Source: Pseudoclavibacter helvolus (GTDB lineage: Bacteria; Actinomycetota; Actinomycetes; Actinomycetales; Microbacteriaceae). From it: a stretch of DNA of 64,000 bases. The stretch is taken from contig NZ_JACHWJ010000004.1 of NCBI RefSeq assembly GCF_014191305.1, positions 248,001-312,000 of the forward strand, read 5' to 3'. The notes under the pieces were generated by a model, which saw only the letters and a program-made list of their open reading frames with translations, did no database searches and had not been told where the DNA came from. A program made the position numbers and the translations under genes. Shown here in pieces: positions 39,895 to 51,582 of this stretch (positions are counted from its first letter, which is position 1; every line of letters begins with the position of its first letter).

Positions 39895-40364
39895 TGCCAC
39901 GTAAGGGTCCAGCCCCGAAGCGCCCCGTGGTCGCCGACCCCGTGTACGGCGCCCCCATCGTCAGCCAGCTCGTCAACAAGATTCTTCTTGATGGCAAGAA
40001 GGGCCTCGCCGAGCGCATCGTCTACGACGCACTCGAGGGTGTCGCTGCCAAGTCGGAACTCGACGCAGTCGCGACCCTGAAGAAGGCGCTCGACAACGTG
40101 CGCCCCACGCTCGAGGTTCGCTCGCGTCGCGTCGGCGGCTCGACGTACCAGGTCCCGGTCGAGGTCAAGCCTCACCGTGCCAACACGCTCGCTCTCCGCT
40201 GGCTCACGAGCTACGCGAAGAACCGTCGCGAGAAGTCGATGACCGAGCGCCTCACGAACGAGATCCTCGACGCATCCAACGGCCTCGGTGCCGCGGTGAA
40301 GCGCCGTGAAGACACGCACAAGATGGCCGAGTCCAACAAGGCCTTCGCGCACTACCGCTGGTAA
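39894..40364 (+). CDS. rpsG: 30S ribosomal protein S7
   Basis: This 156-residue S7 is the primary assembly protein of the 30S head. It shows the characteristic [21 protein letters not shown] start and the [26 protein letters not shown] core, ending in FAHYRW. Its ATG shares a base with the rpsL stop, so translation is coupled. The fusA gene begins 54 bases downstream. Confidence 0.98.
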   Translation: MPRKGPAPKRPVVADPVYGAPIVSQLVNKILLDGKKGLAERIVYDALEGVAAKSELDAVATLKKALDNVRPTLEVRSRRVGGSTYQVPVEVKPHRANTLALRWLTSYAKNRREKSMTERLTNEILDASNGLGAAVKRREDTHKMAESNKAFAHYRW

Positions 40365-40418
40365 TCCAGCAGCTGGTAGCCCTCACCACTCTCGCTTCAA
40401 TCCTTTCGGAGGACACCC

Positions 40419-42533
40419 GTGGCACAGGACGTGCTTACTGACCTGAACAAGGTCCGCAACATCGGCATCATGGCGCACATCGATGCTGGCAAGACGACAA
40501 CCACCGAGCGCATCCTGTTCTACACCGGTGTCAACCACAAGCTCGGCGAGACGCACGACGGCGCCTCGACGACGGACTGGATGGAGCAGGAGCAGGAGCG
40601 TGGCATCACGATCACCTCCGCTGCTGTGACGTCGTTCTGGAAGAAGAACCAGATCAACATCATCGACACGCCAGGTCACGTCGACTTCACCGTCGAGGTG
40701 GAGCGTTCGCTCCGCGTCCTCGACGGTGCAGTCGCCGTGTTCGACGGCAAGGAGGGCGTTGAGCCCCAGTCGGAGACCGTCTGGCGTCAGGCCGACAAGT
40801 ACGACGTTCCGCGCATCTGCTTCGTCAACAAGATGGACAAGCTCGGCGCTGACTTCTACTTCACGGTCGACACGATCGTCAACCGCCTCGGCGCGAAGCC
40901 GCTCGTCATCCAGCTCCCTATCGGTGCTGAGAACGACTTCATCGGCGTCGTCGACCTGGTCGAGATGAACGCGAAGGTCTGGCCGAGCGACTCGAAGGGT
41001 GACACCACCCTCGGTGCGGCTTACGAGACGCAGGAGATCCCGGAAGACCTCAAGGAGCGCGCTGCGGAGTACCGCAACAAGCTGCTCGAGGCTGTCGCCG
41101 AGACCGACGACGCGCTCATGGAGCGCTTCTTCGCCGGCGAGGAGATCTCGATCCCCGAGGTCAAGGCCGCCATCCGCAAGCTCACGGTCACGAGCGAGAT
41201 GTACCCGGTGCTCTGCGGCTCCGCGTTCAAGAACCGTGGCGTCCAGCCGATGCTCGATGCAGTCGTCGACTACCTCCCGTCGCCGCTCGACGTTCCTGCC
41301 GTTGTCGGCATGAACCCGCGCGACGAGTCGGAGGAGCTCACGCGTCGTCCGAGCGCGGATGAGCCGTTCGCGGCTCTCGCGTTCAAGATCGCCGTGCACC
41401 CGTTCTTCGGTCGTCTCATCTACACGCGCGTCTACTCGGGACACGTCCCGTCCGGCGCGCAGGTCGTCAACTCCTCGAAGGGCAAGAAGGAGCGCATCGG
41501 GAAGATCTTCCAGATGCACGCCAACAAGGAGAACCCGGTCGAGTCGATGACCGCTGGACACATCTACGCCGTCATCGGCCTCAAGGACACCATGACCGGT
41601 GACACCCTGAGCGACCCTGACAAGCAGATCGTCCTCGAGTCGATGACCTTCCCTGACCCCGTTATCGAGGTCGCGATCGAGCCGAAGACCAAGGCCGACC
41701 AGGAGAAGCTCGGAACGGCTATCCAGAAGCTGGCTGAGGAAGACCCGACGTTCCGCGTCATGCTCGACCAGGAGACCGGTCAGACGGTCATCAAGGGCAT
41801 GGGCGAGCTCCACCTCGACATCCTCGTCGACCGCATGAAGCGCGAGTTCAAGGTCGAGGCGAACGTGGGCAAGCCCCAGGTCGCCTACCGCGAGACGCTC
41901 ACCAAGGTCGTCGAGAAGTTCGACTACACCCACAAGAAGCAGACGGGTGGCTCCGGCCAGTTCGCCAAGATCCAGATCAAGCTCGAGCCGCTTGAGATGG
42001 ACGCTGAGAAGACCTACGAGTTCGTGAACGCCGTCACCGGTGGTCGCGTGCCTCGTGAGTACATCCCATCCGTGGATGCTGGCATCCAGGATGCGATGCA
42101 GGTCGGCGTCCTCGCCGGCTACCCGATGGTCGGCGTCAAGGCGTCGCTCCTCGATGGTGCTGCACACGACGTCGACTCCTCGGAGATGGCGTTCAAGATC
42201 GCGGGTTCGATCGCGTTCAAGGAAGCAGCCCCCAAGGCCGGTCCCGTCATCCTCGAGCCGCTCATGTCGGTCGAGGTCCGTACTCCTGAGGAGTACATGG
42301 GCGACGTGATCGGCGACCTCAACTCGCGCCGCGGCCAGATCCAGTCGATGGAAGATGCCAGTGGTGTGAAGGTGGTGCGTGCACTCGTGCCGCTGTCGGA
42401 GATGTTCGGATACATCGGAGACCTGCGCAGCAAGACCTCTGGTCGTGCCGTGTACTCCATGACGTTCGAAACGTACGCCGAGGTCCCCAAGGCTGTTGCC
42501 GAGGAGATCATCCAGAAGAACCGGGGCGAGTAG
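40419..42533 (+). CDS. fusA: Elongation factor G
   Basis: This 704-residue translational GTPase catalyses ribosomal translocation and, with RRF, recycling. The G motifs are [12 protein letters not shown] (G1), RGITITSAA (G2), DTPGHVDF (G3) and NKMDK (G4), with domains II-V complete through the C-terminal [10 protein letters not shown]. It starts at GTG with GGAGG upstream. It belongs to the str operon; a hairpin downstream may lower readthrough into tuf. Confidence 0.98.
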   Translation: MAQDVLTDLNKVRNIGIMAHIDAGKTTTTERILFYTGVNHKLGETHDGASTTDWMEQEQERGITITSAAVTSFWKKNQINIIDTPGHVDFTVEVERSLRVLDGAVAVFDGKEGVEPQSETVWRQADKYDVPRICFVNKMDKLGADFYFTVDTIVNRLGAKPLVIQLPIGAENDFIGVVDLVEMNAKVWPSDSKGDTTLGAAYETQEIPEDLKERAAEYRNKLLEAVAETDDALMERFFAGEEISIPEVKAAIRKLTVTSEMYPVLCGSAFKNRGVQPMLDAVVDYLPSPLDVPAVVGMNPRDESEELTRRPSADEPFAALAFKIAVHPFFGRLIYTRVYSGHVPSGAQVVNSSKGKKERIGKIFQMHANKENPVESMTAGHIYAVIGLKDTMTGDTLSDPDKQIVLESMTFPDPVIEVAIEPKTKADQEKLGTAIQKLAEEDPTFRVMLDQETGQTVIKGMGELHLDILVDRMKREFKVEANVGKPQVAYRETLTKVVEKFDYTHKKQTGGSGQFAKIQIKLEPLEMDAEKTYEFVNAVTGGRVPREYIPSVDAGIQDAMQVGVLAGYPMVGVKASLLDGAAHDVDSSEMAFKIAGSIAFKEAAPKAGPVILEPLMSVEVRTPEEYMGDVIGDLNSRRGQIQSMEDASGVKVVRALVPLSEMFGYIGDLRSKTSGRAVYSMTFETYAEVPKAVAEEIIQKNRGE

Positions 42534-42542
42534 CCCTTGCCG

Positions 42543-42571
42543 GCTCGGGTGACGCAGCGCGTCGCCCGAGC
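42543..42571 (+). terminator. Hairpin between fusA and tuf
   Basis: GCTCGGGTGACGC (42543-42555) pairs with GCGTCGCCCGAGC (42559-42571) with one T-G mismatch and an AGC loop. It has no T tract. It is probably a partial terminator or attenuator, letting tuf also be transcribed from its own start. Confidence 0.55.
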
Positions 42572-42653
42572 GGGTAACATTCATCACTGAAAACCCGGAA
42601 GTCAATCTGCGTCATTCGCGGACTGGCACCAACGACGTCCTAGGAGGACCACA

Positions 42654-43847
<1,194 letters not shown>

Positions 43848-43865
43848 GCTTCCAGCTCACTTCGG

Positions 43866-43896
43866 AAAGGGTCGGACCTTCGGGTCCGGCCCTTTT
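43866..43896 (+). terminator. tuf terminator with UUCG tetraloop
   Basis: AAAGGGTCGGACC (43866-43878) pairs with GGTCCGGCCCTTT (43883-43895) across a C(UUCG)G tetraloop, with one G-U pair, followed by T. It is a classic stable intrinsic terminator at the end of the str operon. Confidence 0.88.
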
Positions 43897-44092
43897 CGTG
43901 TCCCCGCGCGATTCGCCCGGTGCCGCTGAATCTCGTATCTTGACCCCGGGTTCGCCGAATCGCGAACCGCGTTAGAATCGCACATTGTGCATCGGGCGCA
44001 GCCCCGCGGTCTCCCGAATCTCTTCGACGGAGCCCCGACGCACCAAGCGGAGGAACGCCCACCGCCTCAGCGCAGCCCCAGGAGCTCGACGA

Positions 44093-46198
44093 ATGTCCGT
44101 ACGCGCAGAACGCCCGACGAGCGCGACGCCTCGGCAGGCACCAAACCGCTACCGGACCGACATTCAAGGCCTGCGAGCGGTTGCATCGCTCCTCGTCGCC
44201 TCGTTCCACATCTGGTTCGGCACCGTCTCAGGGGGCGTCGATCTCTTCTTCGTCCTCGGCGGCTTCCTTCTCGCAACGACGCTCGTGGGCGAGCTCGAGC
44301 GGCGGGGGAGCATCCGCGCTTGGCAGTACATCAAGCGCACGGCTACACGTTTGTTCCCGATGGCCGGGCTGGTGCTGCTTGTCGTTTCGGTCGTCCTCCT
44401 CCTGACGGCCCCCGCGCTCTCCTTCCAGAGGAACGTCACAGACGTCTTCGCCGCGGCGACCTACTGGGAGAACTGGCGCCTCGCTGGAGACGCGACCGAC
44501 TACATCGCGGCGGGGCACGACAAGTCCGCCGTGCAGCACTTCTGGGCCATGTCCGTGCAGGGGCAATCGACGCTGCTCCTGCTCGGCTTCGTCGTGATCC
44601 TGGGGCTCATCGCCAAGGCCGCGAAGTGGCCGGTCCGTCGCGTCGCGGTCGCGGGGTTCGCGCTCCTGACGGTCGCCTCCTTCGTTTACGCGCTCAACGG
44701 TGTCGCGATCGATCCCGTGCCCACGTACTACAGCACCTGGGCTCGCCTCTGGGAGTTCGGGATAGGAGCGCTCGCCGCCCTGCTCGTGACGCGCATCCAC
44801 CTTCCTACGGTTGCGCGAGCGATCCTCGGCAGCCTGGGCCTCGCCCTCGTGTTGACGGCTGGTCTCCTGCCGAGCACCTGGCCGTACCCTGGCCTCATTG
44901 CGCTCTACCCGGTCGGGGGAGCACTGCTTGTACTCATCGCGGGGGCATCAGGTGCGCCGGCTGGCGGCAACCGGATCCTGACGTGGAAGCCGCTCGTGTG
45001 GCTCGGCGGATTCTCCTACGGGTTGTACTTGTGGAGCTGGCCGATCCTCAAGCTGTTCGTAGAGATCTTCCCGGAGCGCGCAGAACCCGTCTCCTTAGTC
45101 GATGGCGTCCTGCTCCTGGCCGTGTCGATCGGCGTCGCCTGGTCAGCGAACAGGGGGCTCAAGCTGCTCGGTCGGATTCGGAATCCCATCGCGCCGATCG
45201 ACTCGACGGCGCCCAAGTGGAAGCCGAACCCGCGCCTGATCACCTCGGCAACGGTGCCGCTCGTGGCACTCGTCGCGTTCTACGGTGTCCAGATCGCACC
45301 CCAGGTGCACGAAGACGCCATCGAGGCGATCGGGGTAGCTCCGGCGGTCGACAGCCAGGAGGACCTCTCCGCGGTCATCGCGGAGTCCATCGCAGAGCCG
45401 AGCGTGCCAGACGGAAGGCTCATCAGCGGCGCCGAGGCGCGCAGCGAGGAGTGGGAGCTCGACGATTGCGTTTCCGTCGCATCCGACGAAGCGCTCGAAC
45501 GCTGCGCGTACGGCAGCGCGGATGCCGACCGCGAGGTCTGGCTCGTCGGGGACTCCCAGGCTGTGACCTGGGCGCCCGGGTTCAGGGAAGCGCTCGGCGA
45601 CGACACACGGCTGCAGCTCCTCGGCCTCTCGATGTGTCCGTTCACCTCTGGTGCTGGACTCGACAGCATCGAGCACTACAGAGAGACCTGCGAGGGCCAT
45701 AACAACTGGGTTGTCGACCTCGCCGCTGAGGGGAGACCGGACGTCGTCGTCATCTCCTACGGCGCGTGGTGGGTCGGCGATGGCTATGAGCACCTCGGGG
45801 ACGATGTCGGAATGGACCTTGGGCGAGGCAGCAGCGAGTACGTTCGCGCCCTCACCGAACTCGGAATCCGGGTCGTCTGGCTCGACTCAGTGCCGCCGAC
45901 CCGGGACCTCGATGAGTGTATGGAGGCGTCGACGAGCTCAGAGGCTGGACGCTACTGCGAGACGCCGTTCGGTGCGGAGCGCCAGCAGCGCGTCGACGAG
46001 CTGGCTGAGGTCATGGGGGAGTCTGGCGCAACAGTCGTTCCGACCACTGCGTGGTTCTGCGACGTCGACGCGGCGGCCTGCCCGAACGTCGTCTCGGGGA
46101 TGCCCGTGCACAGCGATCCGACGCACATCGGGCGTCAGTACTCGCTCTACCTTTCGAAGGTCATCGCGGACCGCGTCCTCGCCCCGCTCGGCCTCTGA
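44093..46198 (+). CDS. Acyltransferase family 3 membrane protein with C-terminal SGNH domain (OatA-like)
   Basis: This ~701-residue protein has an N-terminal acyltransferase-3 membrane domain of about ten helices (YRTDIQGLRAVASLLVASFHIWFG then GGVDLFFVLGGFLL) and a C-terminal extracytoplasmic SGNH hydrolase-like domain. That domain has block I GDSQA (EVWLVGDSQAVTW) and the catalytic DPTHIG near the end. This architecture is shared with OatA, which O-acetylates peptidoglycan, and with other surface-glycan O-acyltransferases. Its substrate here is unknown. The ATG at 44093 has AGGAG eight bases upstream; a TTG at 43985 would add 36 residues. It interrupts the usual adjacency of str and S10 operons. 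Confidence 0.88.
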   Translation: MSVRAERPTSATPRQAPNRYRTDIQGLRAVASLLVASFHIWFGTVSGGVDLFFVLGGFLLATTLVGELERRGSIRAWQYIKRTATRLFPMAGLVLLVVSVVLLLTAPALSFQRNVTDVFAAATYWENWRLAGDATDYIAAGHDKSAVQHFWAMSVQGQSTLLLLGFVVILGLIAKAAKWPVRRVAVAGFALLTVASFVYALNGVAIDPVPTYYSTWARLWEFGIGALAALLVTRIHLPTVARAILGSLGLALVLTAGLLPSTWPYPGLIALYPVGGALLVLIAGASGAPAGGNRILTWKPLVWLGGFSYGLYLWSWPILKLFVEIFPERAEPVSLVDGVLLLAVSIGVAWSANRGLKLLGRIRNPIAPIDSTAPKWKPNPRLITSATVPLVALVAFYGVQIAPQVHEDAIEAIGVAPAVDSQEDLSAVIAESIAEPSVPDGRLISGAEARSEEWELDDCVSVASDEALERCAYGSADADREVWLVGDSQAVTWAPGFREALGDDTRLQLLGLSMCPFTSGAGLDSIEHYRETCEGHNNWVVDLAAEGRPDVVVISYGAWWVGDGYEHLGDDVGMDLGRGSSEYVRALTELGIRVVWLDSVPPTRDLDECMEASTSSEAGRYCETPFGAERQQRVDELAEVMGESGATVVPTTAWFCDVDAAACPNVVSGMPVHSDPTHIGRQYSLYLSKVIADRVLAPLGL

Positions 46199-46230
46199 CC
46201 TCCGGATCTGAGACACGCGACACGCCCGGG

Positions 46231-46260
46231 TTGCAAGAACGGCCCCGTCCGGTCTAAACT
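46231..46260 (+). promoter_or_regulatory. S10 operon promoter
   Basis: TTGCAA (46231-46236), an 18-bp spacer and TAAACT (46255-46260) give a sigma-A type promoter with a start near 46267, 33 bases after the acyltransferase stop codon. It would drive the long ribosomal-protein operon from rpsJ. Confidence 0.7.
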
Positions 46261-46586
46261 CGGTGAGTTCAGTATTTCGGGGCGCGGCGCTAGTCGTGTG
46301 TTCGAATCACTGCCCGGAGTGTGCATAAGCGCCCCGCGTCTACGGCAACTGTCGCAAGACGCCTGGTGTGCAGCTTAGGCCGCCGGCAGCAGAGCAAAGC
46401 TCCGGCCAAAGGACAACGCCTCACCGAGGTTGCGTCTGGAAGGCCGTCCATCAGCTTGAGTACACTCCTGTGCTCCGAGCAGGTGAACTTGACAGAAAAA
46501 CAGTGGTGCGAATCCCGGCGTGAAGACGCCACGGGGTTGCATGCGAAGCCGCAATGGCGGCACGTCATTGAGAGAGAGAGTCAACC
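46261..46586 (+). other. Long leader of the S10 operon
   Basis: About 320 bases lie between the predicted start site and rpsJ. I find no credible gene: the open frame at 46321-46617 has no ribosome binding site or family match and would run into rpsJ out of frame. The stretch is more A+T-rich than its flanks. It is a candidate autoregulatory leader, as S10 operon leaders are in other bacteria. A GAGAGAGAGAG ribosome-binding run sits just before the rpsJ ATG. Confidence 0.5.
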
Positions 46587-46895
46587 ATGGCGGGACAGAA
46601 GATCCGCATTCGACTGAAGTCGTATGACCACGAGGTCATCGACAGCTCGGCGCGCAAGATCGTCGACACCGTAACCCGTGCTGGCGCCTCCGTCATCGGC
46701 CCGGTGCCCCTTCCTACCGAGAAGAACGTGATCGCCGTGATCCGTAGCCCTCACAAGTACAAGGACAGCCGCGAGCACTTCGAGATGCGCACCCACAAGC
46801 GTCTGATCGACATCGTCGACCCGACGCCGAAGGCCGTCGACTCGCTCATGCGTCTCGACCTTCCGGCCGACGTCAACATCGAGATCAAGCTCTAG
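46587..46895 (+). CDS. rpsJ: 30S ribosomal protein S10
   Basis: This 102-residue S10 belongs to the 30S head and doubles as the NusE factor in antitermination. It is recognised by [23 protein letters not shown] at the start and [23 protein letters not shown] later. It is the first gene of the S10 operon; the ATG follows a purine-rich GAGAGAG ribosome binding site. rplC starts eight bases after its stop codon. Confidence 0.98.
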   Translation: MAGQKIRIRLKSYDHEVIDSSARKIVDTVTRAGASVIGPVPLPTEKNVIAVIRSPHKYKDSREHFEMRTHKRLIDIVDPTPKAVDSLMRLDLPADVNIEIKL

Positions 46896-46903
46896 GGAAA
46901 CAC

Positions 46904-47557
46904 ATGTCTACCGCTACCAAGACGTTCAAGGGACTGCTGGGCACGAAGCTCGGCATGACCCAGGTCTGGGACGCTGAAAACCGTCTCGTCCCCGTCACGG
47001 TCATCCAGGTGAGCACCAACGTCGTCACCGAGATCATGACCGTCGAAAAGAACGGCTACGAAGCCGTTCAGATCGCCGCAGGCGCAATCGACCCGCGCAA
47101 GGTGAACAAGCCGGCAGCCGGCAAGTTCGCAGCAGCGGGCGTCACGCCGCGCCGCCACATCACCGAGCTCCGCACCGCTGATGCAGCCACGTACACGATC
47201 GGTCAGGAGCTCGGCGCAGACACGTTCGAGCCCGGCACGAAGATCGACGTCGTCGGCACCAGCAAGGGCAAGGGCTTCGCCGGTGTCATGAAGCGTCACA
47301 ACTTCTCCGGTGTTGGCGCATCTCACGGTGCGCACAAGAACCACCGTCGCCCCGGCTCCATCGGTGCCTCCGCGACCCCCAGCCGTGTCTTCAAGGGCAC
47401 GCGCATGGCTGGCCGGATGGGTGGCGACCGCGTCACCGTCCAGAACCTCACGGTTCACGCAGCCGACGCCGAGAAGGGCATCCTCCTCGTCAAGGGTGCT
47501 GTCCCCGGCCCCAAGGGTCGTCTCGTTTTCGTTCGCAACGCAGTGAAGGGGGCCTAG
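46904..47557 (+). CDS. rplC: 50S ribosomal protein L3
   Basis: This 217-residue L3 is an early assembly protein near the peptidyl-transferase centre. The extended loop reads [19 protein letters not shown] and later [32 protein letters not shown]. The length is normal for actinobacteria. Its ATG has AGGGAAA upstream, and rplD begins six bases after its stop codon. Confidence 0.98.
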   Translation: MSTATKTFKGLLGTKLGMTQVWDAENRLVPVTVIQVSTNVVTEIMTVEKNGYEAVQIAAGAIDPRKVNKPAAGKFAAAGVTPRRHITELRTADAATYTIGQELGADTFEPGTKIDVVGTSKGKGFAGVMKRHNFSGVGASHGAHKNHRRPGSIGASATPSRVFKGTRMAGRMGGDRVTVQNLTVHAADAEKGILLVKGAVPGPKGRLVFVRNAVKGA

Positions 47558-47563
47558 TTTCCT

Positions 47564-48211
47564 ATGGCAACCAAGATTGACGTCACCGACGCAGCCGGCA
47601 AGAAGTCCGGCTCGGTCGAACTGCCTGCCGCCATCTTCGACGCGCAGACCAACGTCCCGCTGATCCACCAGGTTGTCGTCGCTCAGCGTGCGGCTGCTCG
47701 TCAGGGCACGCACAAGACGAAGAACCGTGGAGAGGTTTCCGGCTCCGGCCGCAAGCCGTTCAAGCAGAAGGGCACCGGCCGCGCCCGTCAGGGCTCGGTC
47801 CGCATGCCGCAGCACAAGGGTGGTGGCATCGTCCACGGACCGACGCCGCGTGACTACTCGCAGCGCACCCCCAAGAAGATGATTGCAGCTGCCCTCATCG
47901 GCGCACTGAGCGACCGCGCACGCGGTGGCCACCTGCACATCGTCGACTCCCTCGTCACGGGCGAGAAGGCCTCGACCAAGGTCGCAGCCGCAGCTATCGC
48001 GAAGGTCGCAACGGGACGCAACATCCTCGTTGTCCTCGACCGCAGCGACGAGCTCAGCCTCCTGAGCGTCCGTAACCTCCAGTCGCTTCACGTCCTGTTC
48101 GTTGACCAGCTCAACGCCTACGACGTGCTCGTCTCGGACGACATCCTCTTCACGAAGGCTGCTTACGACGCGTTCGTCGAGAGCAAGACCACCAAGGAGC
48201 AGGGCGCATGA
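47564..48211 (+). CDS. rplD: 50S ribosomal protein L4
   Basis: This 215-residue L4 lines the exit tunnel. Its internal loop is normal ([36 protein letters not shown]), with no macrolide-resistance-type deletion seen. In E. coli, L4 represses the S10 operon through the leader; whether that occurs here is unknown, but the leader is long. Its stop overlaps the rplW start (ATGA). Confidence 0.98.
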   Translation: MATKIDVTDAAGKKSGSVELPAAIFDAQTNVPLIHQVVVAQRAAARQGTHKTKNRGEVSGSGRKPFKQKGTGRARQGSVRMPQHKGGGIVHGPTPRDYSQRTPKKMIAAALIGALSDRARGGHLHIVDSLVTGEKASTKVAAAAIAKVATGRNILVVLDRSDELSLLSVRNLQSLHVLFVDQLNAYDVLVSDDILFTKAAYDAFVESKTTKEQGA

Positions 48212-48507
48212 GCGCAAACAACAAGGACCCGCGCGACATCATCTTCGCGCCGGTGATCTCCGAGAAGAGCTACAGCCTGATCGACCAGGGCAAGTACACC
48301 TTCGAGGTTGACCCCCGTTCGAACAAGACCGAGATCAAGCTCGCTATCGAGCAGATCTTCGACGTCAAGGTCGACAAGGTCAACACCTTGAACCGCACGG
48401 GCAAGACGCGCCGCACCCGCTTCGGGCTCGGCAAGCGCAAGGACACCAAGCGCGCCATCGTCTCGCTCAAGTCCGGCACCATCGATATCTTCTCGAACGC
48501 CGGTTAA
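48208..48507 (+). CDS. rplW: 50S ribosomal protein L23
   Basis: This 99-residue L23 is the docking site at the tunnel exit for trigger factor and SRP. The start [20 protein letters not shown] and the core [21 protein letters not shown] are typical. The ATG overlaps the rplD TGA. The C-terminal [16 protein letters not shown] matches the family end. Confidence 0.97.
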   Translation: MSANNKDPRDIIFAPVISEKSYSLIDQGKYTFEVDPRSNKTEIKLAIEQIFDVKVDKVNTLNRTGKTRRTRFGLGKRKDTKRAIVSLKSGTIDIFSNAG

Positions 48508-48532
48508 TCGAGAGCACAGAGGACGAATTCAC

Positions 48533-49372
48533 ATGGCTATTCGCAATTACAAGCCCACGACGCCAGGTCGTCGTGGAGCCTCGGTGTCCGAGTTCACCGA
48601 GATCACGCGCTCGACCCCTGAGAAGTCGCTGCTCCGCCCCCTGACGAAGTCGGGTGGCCGCAACAACCAGGGACGCATCACGACCCGTCACATCGGTGGT
48701 GGCCACAAGCGCCAGTACCGCGTTATCGACTTCCGTCGTAACGACAAGGACGGCGTGAACGCCAAGGTCGCTCACATCGAGTACGACCCCAACCGCACCG
48801 CTCGTATCGCGCTGCTGCACTTCTTCGACGGATCCAAGCGCTACATTCTGGCTCCGAACAAGCTCAAGCAGGGCGACATCATCGAGTCGGGCGCTGGCGC
48901 CGACATCAAGCCGGGCAACAACCTCCCGCTGCGCAACATCCCGACCGGTACGGTCATCCACGCTATCGAGCTCCGCCCAGGCGGCGGCGCGAAGATGGCG
49001 CGCTCGGCTGGAGCATCCGTTCGCCTCGTTGCGAAGGACGGCCCCTACGCCCAGCTGCGTCTGCCGAGCGGCGAAGTCCGCAACGTCGACGTGCGCTGCC
49101 GCGCAACGATCGGCGAGGTCGGCAACGCCGAGCAGTCGAACATCAACCTGGGCAAGGCCGGCCGCAAGCGCTGGCTCGGCGTTCGCCCGACTGTTCGTGG
49201 TGTTGTCATGAACCCGGTCGACCACCCGCACGGTGGTGGTGAGGGTCGTACGTCCGGTGGACGTCACCCGGTGAGCCCCTGGGGTAAGCCAGAAGGCCGC
49301 ACCCGTCGCCCCAACAAGGAGAGCGACAAGCTCATCGTCCGCCGTCGCCCTGCCGGCAAGAAGCGTAAGTAG
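48533..49372 (+). CDS. rplB: 50S ribosomal protein L2
   Basis: This 279-residue L2 is essential for subunit association and peptidyl transfer. The conserved [23 protein letters not shown] and the late motif [21 protein letters not shown] (carrying the functionally important histidine) are intact. GAGGAC lies upstream of the ATG. rpsS follows after 11 bases. Confidence 0.98.
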   Translation: MAIRNYKPTTPGRRGASVSEFTEITRSTPEKSLLRPLTKSGGRNNQGRITTRHIGGGHKRQYRVIDFRRNDKDGVNAKVAHIEYDPNRTARIALLHFFDGSKRYILAPNKLKQGDIIESGAGADIKPGNNLPLRNIPTGTVIHAIELRPGGGAKMARSAGASVRLVAKDGPYAQLRLPSGEVRNVDVRCRATIGEVGNAEQSNINLGKAGRKRWLGVRPTVRGVVMNPVDHPHGGGEGRTSGGRHPVSPWGKPEGRTRRPNKESDKLIVRRRPAGKKRK

Positions 49373-49383
49373 GAGATCAGAAG

Positions 49384-49665
49384 ATGCCTCGCAGTCTCAA
49401 GAAGGGCCCCTTCGTCGACGAACACCTCTTCCAGAAGGTGGTCAAGCAGAACGAAGCTGGCTCGAAGAACGTCATCAAGACCTGGTCGCGCCGATCGATG
49501 ATCGTGCCGGACATGCTCGGCCACACCATCGCCGTGCACGACGGACGCAAGCACATCCCCGTGTTTGTTACCGAAACCATGGTCGGCCACAAGCTCGGCG
49601 AGTTTGCACCGACCCGCACCTTCCGTGGACACGAGAAGGACGACAAGAAGGGTCGTCGCCGCTAA
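49384..49665 (+). CDS. rpsS: 30S ribosomal protein S19
   Basis: This 93-residue S19 contacts S13 and the A-site tRNA side of the 30S head. [19 protein letters not shown] and [26 protein letters not shown] are typical, ending in KKGRRR. A GGAG sequence lies before the ATG. rplV begins 25 bases downstream. Confidence 0.98.
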   Translation: MPRSLKKGPFVDEHLFQKVVKQNEAGSKNVIKTWSRRSMIVPDMLGHTIAVHDGRKHIPVFVTETMVGHKLGEFAPTRTFRGHEKDDKKGRRR

Positions 49666-49689
49666 CGCGGCGACGTGAAGGAGGAAAAT

Positions 49690-50073
49690 ATGGTGGAGTC
49701 AACCGCACGCGTGCGGCACATCCGCGTCACCCCTCAGAAGGCTCGTCGCGTCGTCAACTTGATCCGCGGCAAGCAGGCGCTTGAGGCGCTCGCAATCCTG
49801 AAGTTCGCACCTCAGGGTGCTTCTGAGCCGGTCTACAAGGTTGTTGCATCCGCAATCGCCAACGCACGCGTCAAGGCGGACAAGGACAGCCAGTTCCTTG
49901 ACGAGCGCGACCTCTACATCGCCAAGGCGTTCGTAGACGAGGGTGCAACCCTCAAGCGCTTCCGTCCGCGTGCACAGGGACGAGCATTCCGCATCAACAA
50001 GCGCACAAGCCACATCACGGTTGTGCTGGCGACGCCGGAGCTCGCCGAGGCCGAGAAGGGGAGCAGCAAGTAA
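49690..50073 (+). CDS. rplV: 50S ribosomal protein L22
   Basis: This 127-residue L22 lines the exit tunnel with L4. The start at 49690 ([27 protein letters not shown]) has a strong GGAGG upstream and gives a normal N-terminus; the in-frame codons before it are the ribosome binding region. The tunnel hairpin ([18 protein letters not shown]) is normal. Its stop shares a base with the rpsC start. Confidence 0.97.
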   Translation: MVESTARVRHIRVTPQKARRVVNLIRGKQALEALAILKFAPQGASEPVYKVVASAIANARVKADKDSQFLDERDLYIAKAFVDEGATLKRFRPRAQGRAFRINKRTSHITVVLATPELAEAEKGSSK

Positions 50074-50831
50074 TGGGCCAGAAGATCAATCCGTACGGCT
50101 TCCGTCTCGGAATCACGACCGACCACGTCTCACGTTGGTACGCAGACTCGACCAAGCCGGGTCAGCGCTACAGCGACTACGTCAAGGAAGACATTCGCAT
50201 CCGCGAATACCTCCAGAAGTCGCTCGACCGCGCAGGCGTTTCCCGCATCGAGATCGAGCGCACCCGTGACCGCGTTCGCGTCGACATCTACACGGCACGC
50301 CCCGGCATCGTCATCGGACGTCGCGGAGCAGAGGCCGAGCGCATCCGCGCCGACCTCGAGAAGCTCACGGGCAAGCAGATCCAGCTGAACATCCTCGAGG
50401 TCAAGAACCCCGAGGCTGACGCTCAGCTGGTCGCGCAGGGCATCGCCGAGCAGCTCTCTGCTCGTGTCGCCTTCCGCCGTGCAATGCGCAAGGGCCTCCA
50501 GGGCGCTCAGCGTGCAGGTGCCAAGGGCATCCGCATCCAGGTCTCGGGCCGCCTCGGCGGCGCTGAAATGAGCCGCTCGGAGTTCTACCGCGAGGGACGC
50601 GTTCCGCTGCACACGCTCCGCGCCAACATCGACTACGGCTTCTACGAGGCCAAGACCACTTACGGTCGCATCGGTGTCAAGGTGTGGATCTACAAGGGCG
50701 ATATGACCAACAAGGAACTCGCCCGCGAACAGGCCAACCAGAAGTCGTCCCGTGGGGACCGTAACGACCGCTCCCGTCGTGGCCCGCGCCGCGACAACGA
50801 GAAGCAGGTCGCCGCAGGAGTTGAGGCGTAA
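50073..50831 (+). CDS. rpsC: 30S ribosomal protein S3
   Basis: This 252-residue S3 forms part of the mRNA entry site. The KH domain ([20 protein letters not shown]) and C-terminal domain ([31 protein letters not shown]) are conserved. The C-terminal ~35 residues are an Arg/Asp/Asn-rich tail ([21 protein letters not shown]), as commonly seen in actinobacteria. TAATG coupling joins it to rplV. Confidence 0.98.
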   Translation: MGQKINPYGFRLGITTDHVSRWYADSTKPGQRYSDYVKEDIRIREYLQKSLDRAGVSRIEIERTRDRVRVDIYTARPGIVIGRRGAEAERIRADLEKLTGKQIQLNILEVKNPEADAQLVAQGIAEQLSARVAFRRAMRKGLQGAQRAGAKGIRIQVSGRLGGAEMSRSEFYREGRVPLHTLRANIDYGFYEAKTTYGRIGVKVWIYKGDMTNKELAREQANQKSSRGDRNDRSRRGPRRDNEKQVAAGVEA

Positions 50832-50833
50832 CC

Positions 50834-51250
50834 ATGTTGATTCCACGTCGAGTCAAGCACCGTAAGCAGCACCGCCCGGACCGCAGCGGCATGTCGAAGG
50901 GTGGCAACACCGTCTCGTTCGGAGAGTTCGGCATCCAGGCGCTCACGCCGTCCTACGTCACGAACCGTCAGATCGAGGCAGCTCGTATCGCGATGACCCG
51001 CCACATCAAGCGTGGCGGCAAGGTCTGGATCAACATCTACCCGGACCGCCCGATGACCGCTCGCCCCGCTGAGACCCGTATGGGTTCCGGTAAGGGTGCA
51101 GTCGACTCCTGGGTTGCGAACGTCAAGCCCGGCCGCGTCCTCTTCGAGGTCGCCGGCGTCAGCGAGGAGCTCGCTCGCGAGGCCCTCACTCGCGCCATCC
51201 ACAAGCTGCCGCTCAAGGCACGCATCATTTCGCGCGAGGAAGGCGAGTAA
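50834..51250 (+). CDS. rplP: 50S ribosomal protein L16
   Basis: This 138-residue L16 helps A-site tRNA accommodation. [24 protein letters not shown] at the start and [22 protein letters not shown] are diagnostic. It lies three bases after rpsC and two bases before rpmC, so this block is tightly packed. Confidence 0.98.
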   Translation: MLIPRRVKHRKQHRPDRSGMSKGGNTVSFGEFGIQALTPSYVTNRQIEAARIAMTRHIKRGGKVWINIYPDRPMTARPAETRMGSGKGAVDSWVANVKPGRVLFEVAGVSEELAREALTRAIHKLPLKARIISREEGE

Positions 51251-51252
51251 TC

Positions 51253-51582
51253 ATGGCGATTGGTACCAAGGAGCTCGCCACCACCGAGCTCGACAACTTC
51301 GAAGACGGACGTCTCGTCGAGGAGCTCAAGAAGGCCAAGGAAGAGCTGTTCAACCTGCGCTTCCAGGCCGTGACCAACCAGGTCGAAGAGCGTGGACGCA
51401 TCCGTCAGGTAAAGCGCGACATCGCGCGCATCTACACGGTGATCCGCGAGCGTGAGCTCGGGATCCGCGCAACCCCGGCCCCGGTCGAGAAGCCGGCCAA
51501 GAAGTCGAAGGCCACCAAGGCTTCGAAGAAGGCCGAAGCCCCTGCGGCTGCGCCCGAGGCTGAGAACGAGGAGACCAAGTAA
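51253..51582 (+). CDS. rpmC: 50S ribosomal protein L29 with long C-terminal extension
   Basis: The first ~72 residues are a normal two-helix L29 ([32 protein letters not shown] ... [18 protein letters not shown]), which sits by the tunnel exit. A further ~37 residues form a Lys/Ala/Pro/Glu-rich tail ([18 protein letters not shown], ending EAENEETK), making 109 residues against the usual 60-80. The tail is probably disordered. Its stop overlaps the rpsQ start. Confidence 0.96.
   Translation: MAIGTKELATTELDNFEDGRLVEELKKAKEELFNLRFQAVTNQVEERGRIRQVKRDIARIYTVIRERELGIRATPAPVEKPAKKSKATKASKKAEAPAAAPEAENEETK

Noticed and set aside
40383-42605. Minus-strand 740-codon frame opposite fusA, and similar frames opposite rpoB, tuf and secY
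   Set aside because: All lie antisense to unmistakable genes, have compositional-artefact translations and lack start signals.
43940-43978. TTGACC and TAGAAT as a promoter for the acyltransferase gene
   Set aside because: The spacing is 27 bp, too long for a sigma-A promoter; the inverted repeat between them was kept only as an observation.
46321-46617. Possible leader peptide gene upstream of rpsJ
   Set aside because: No ribosome binding site, low-quality composition, and it overlaps rpsJ out of frame.
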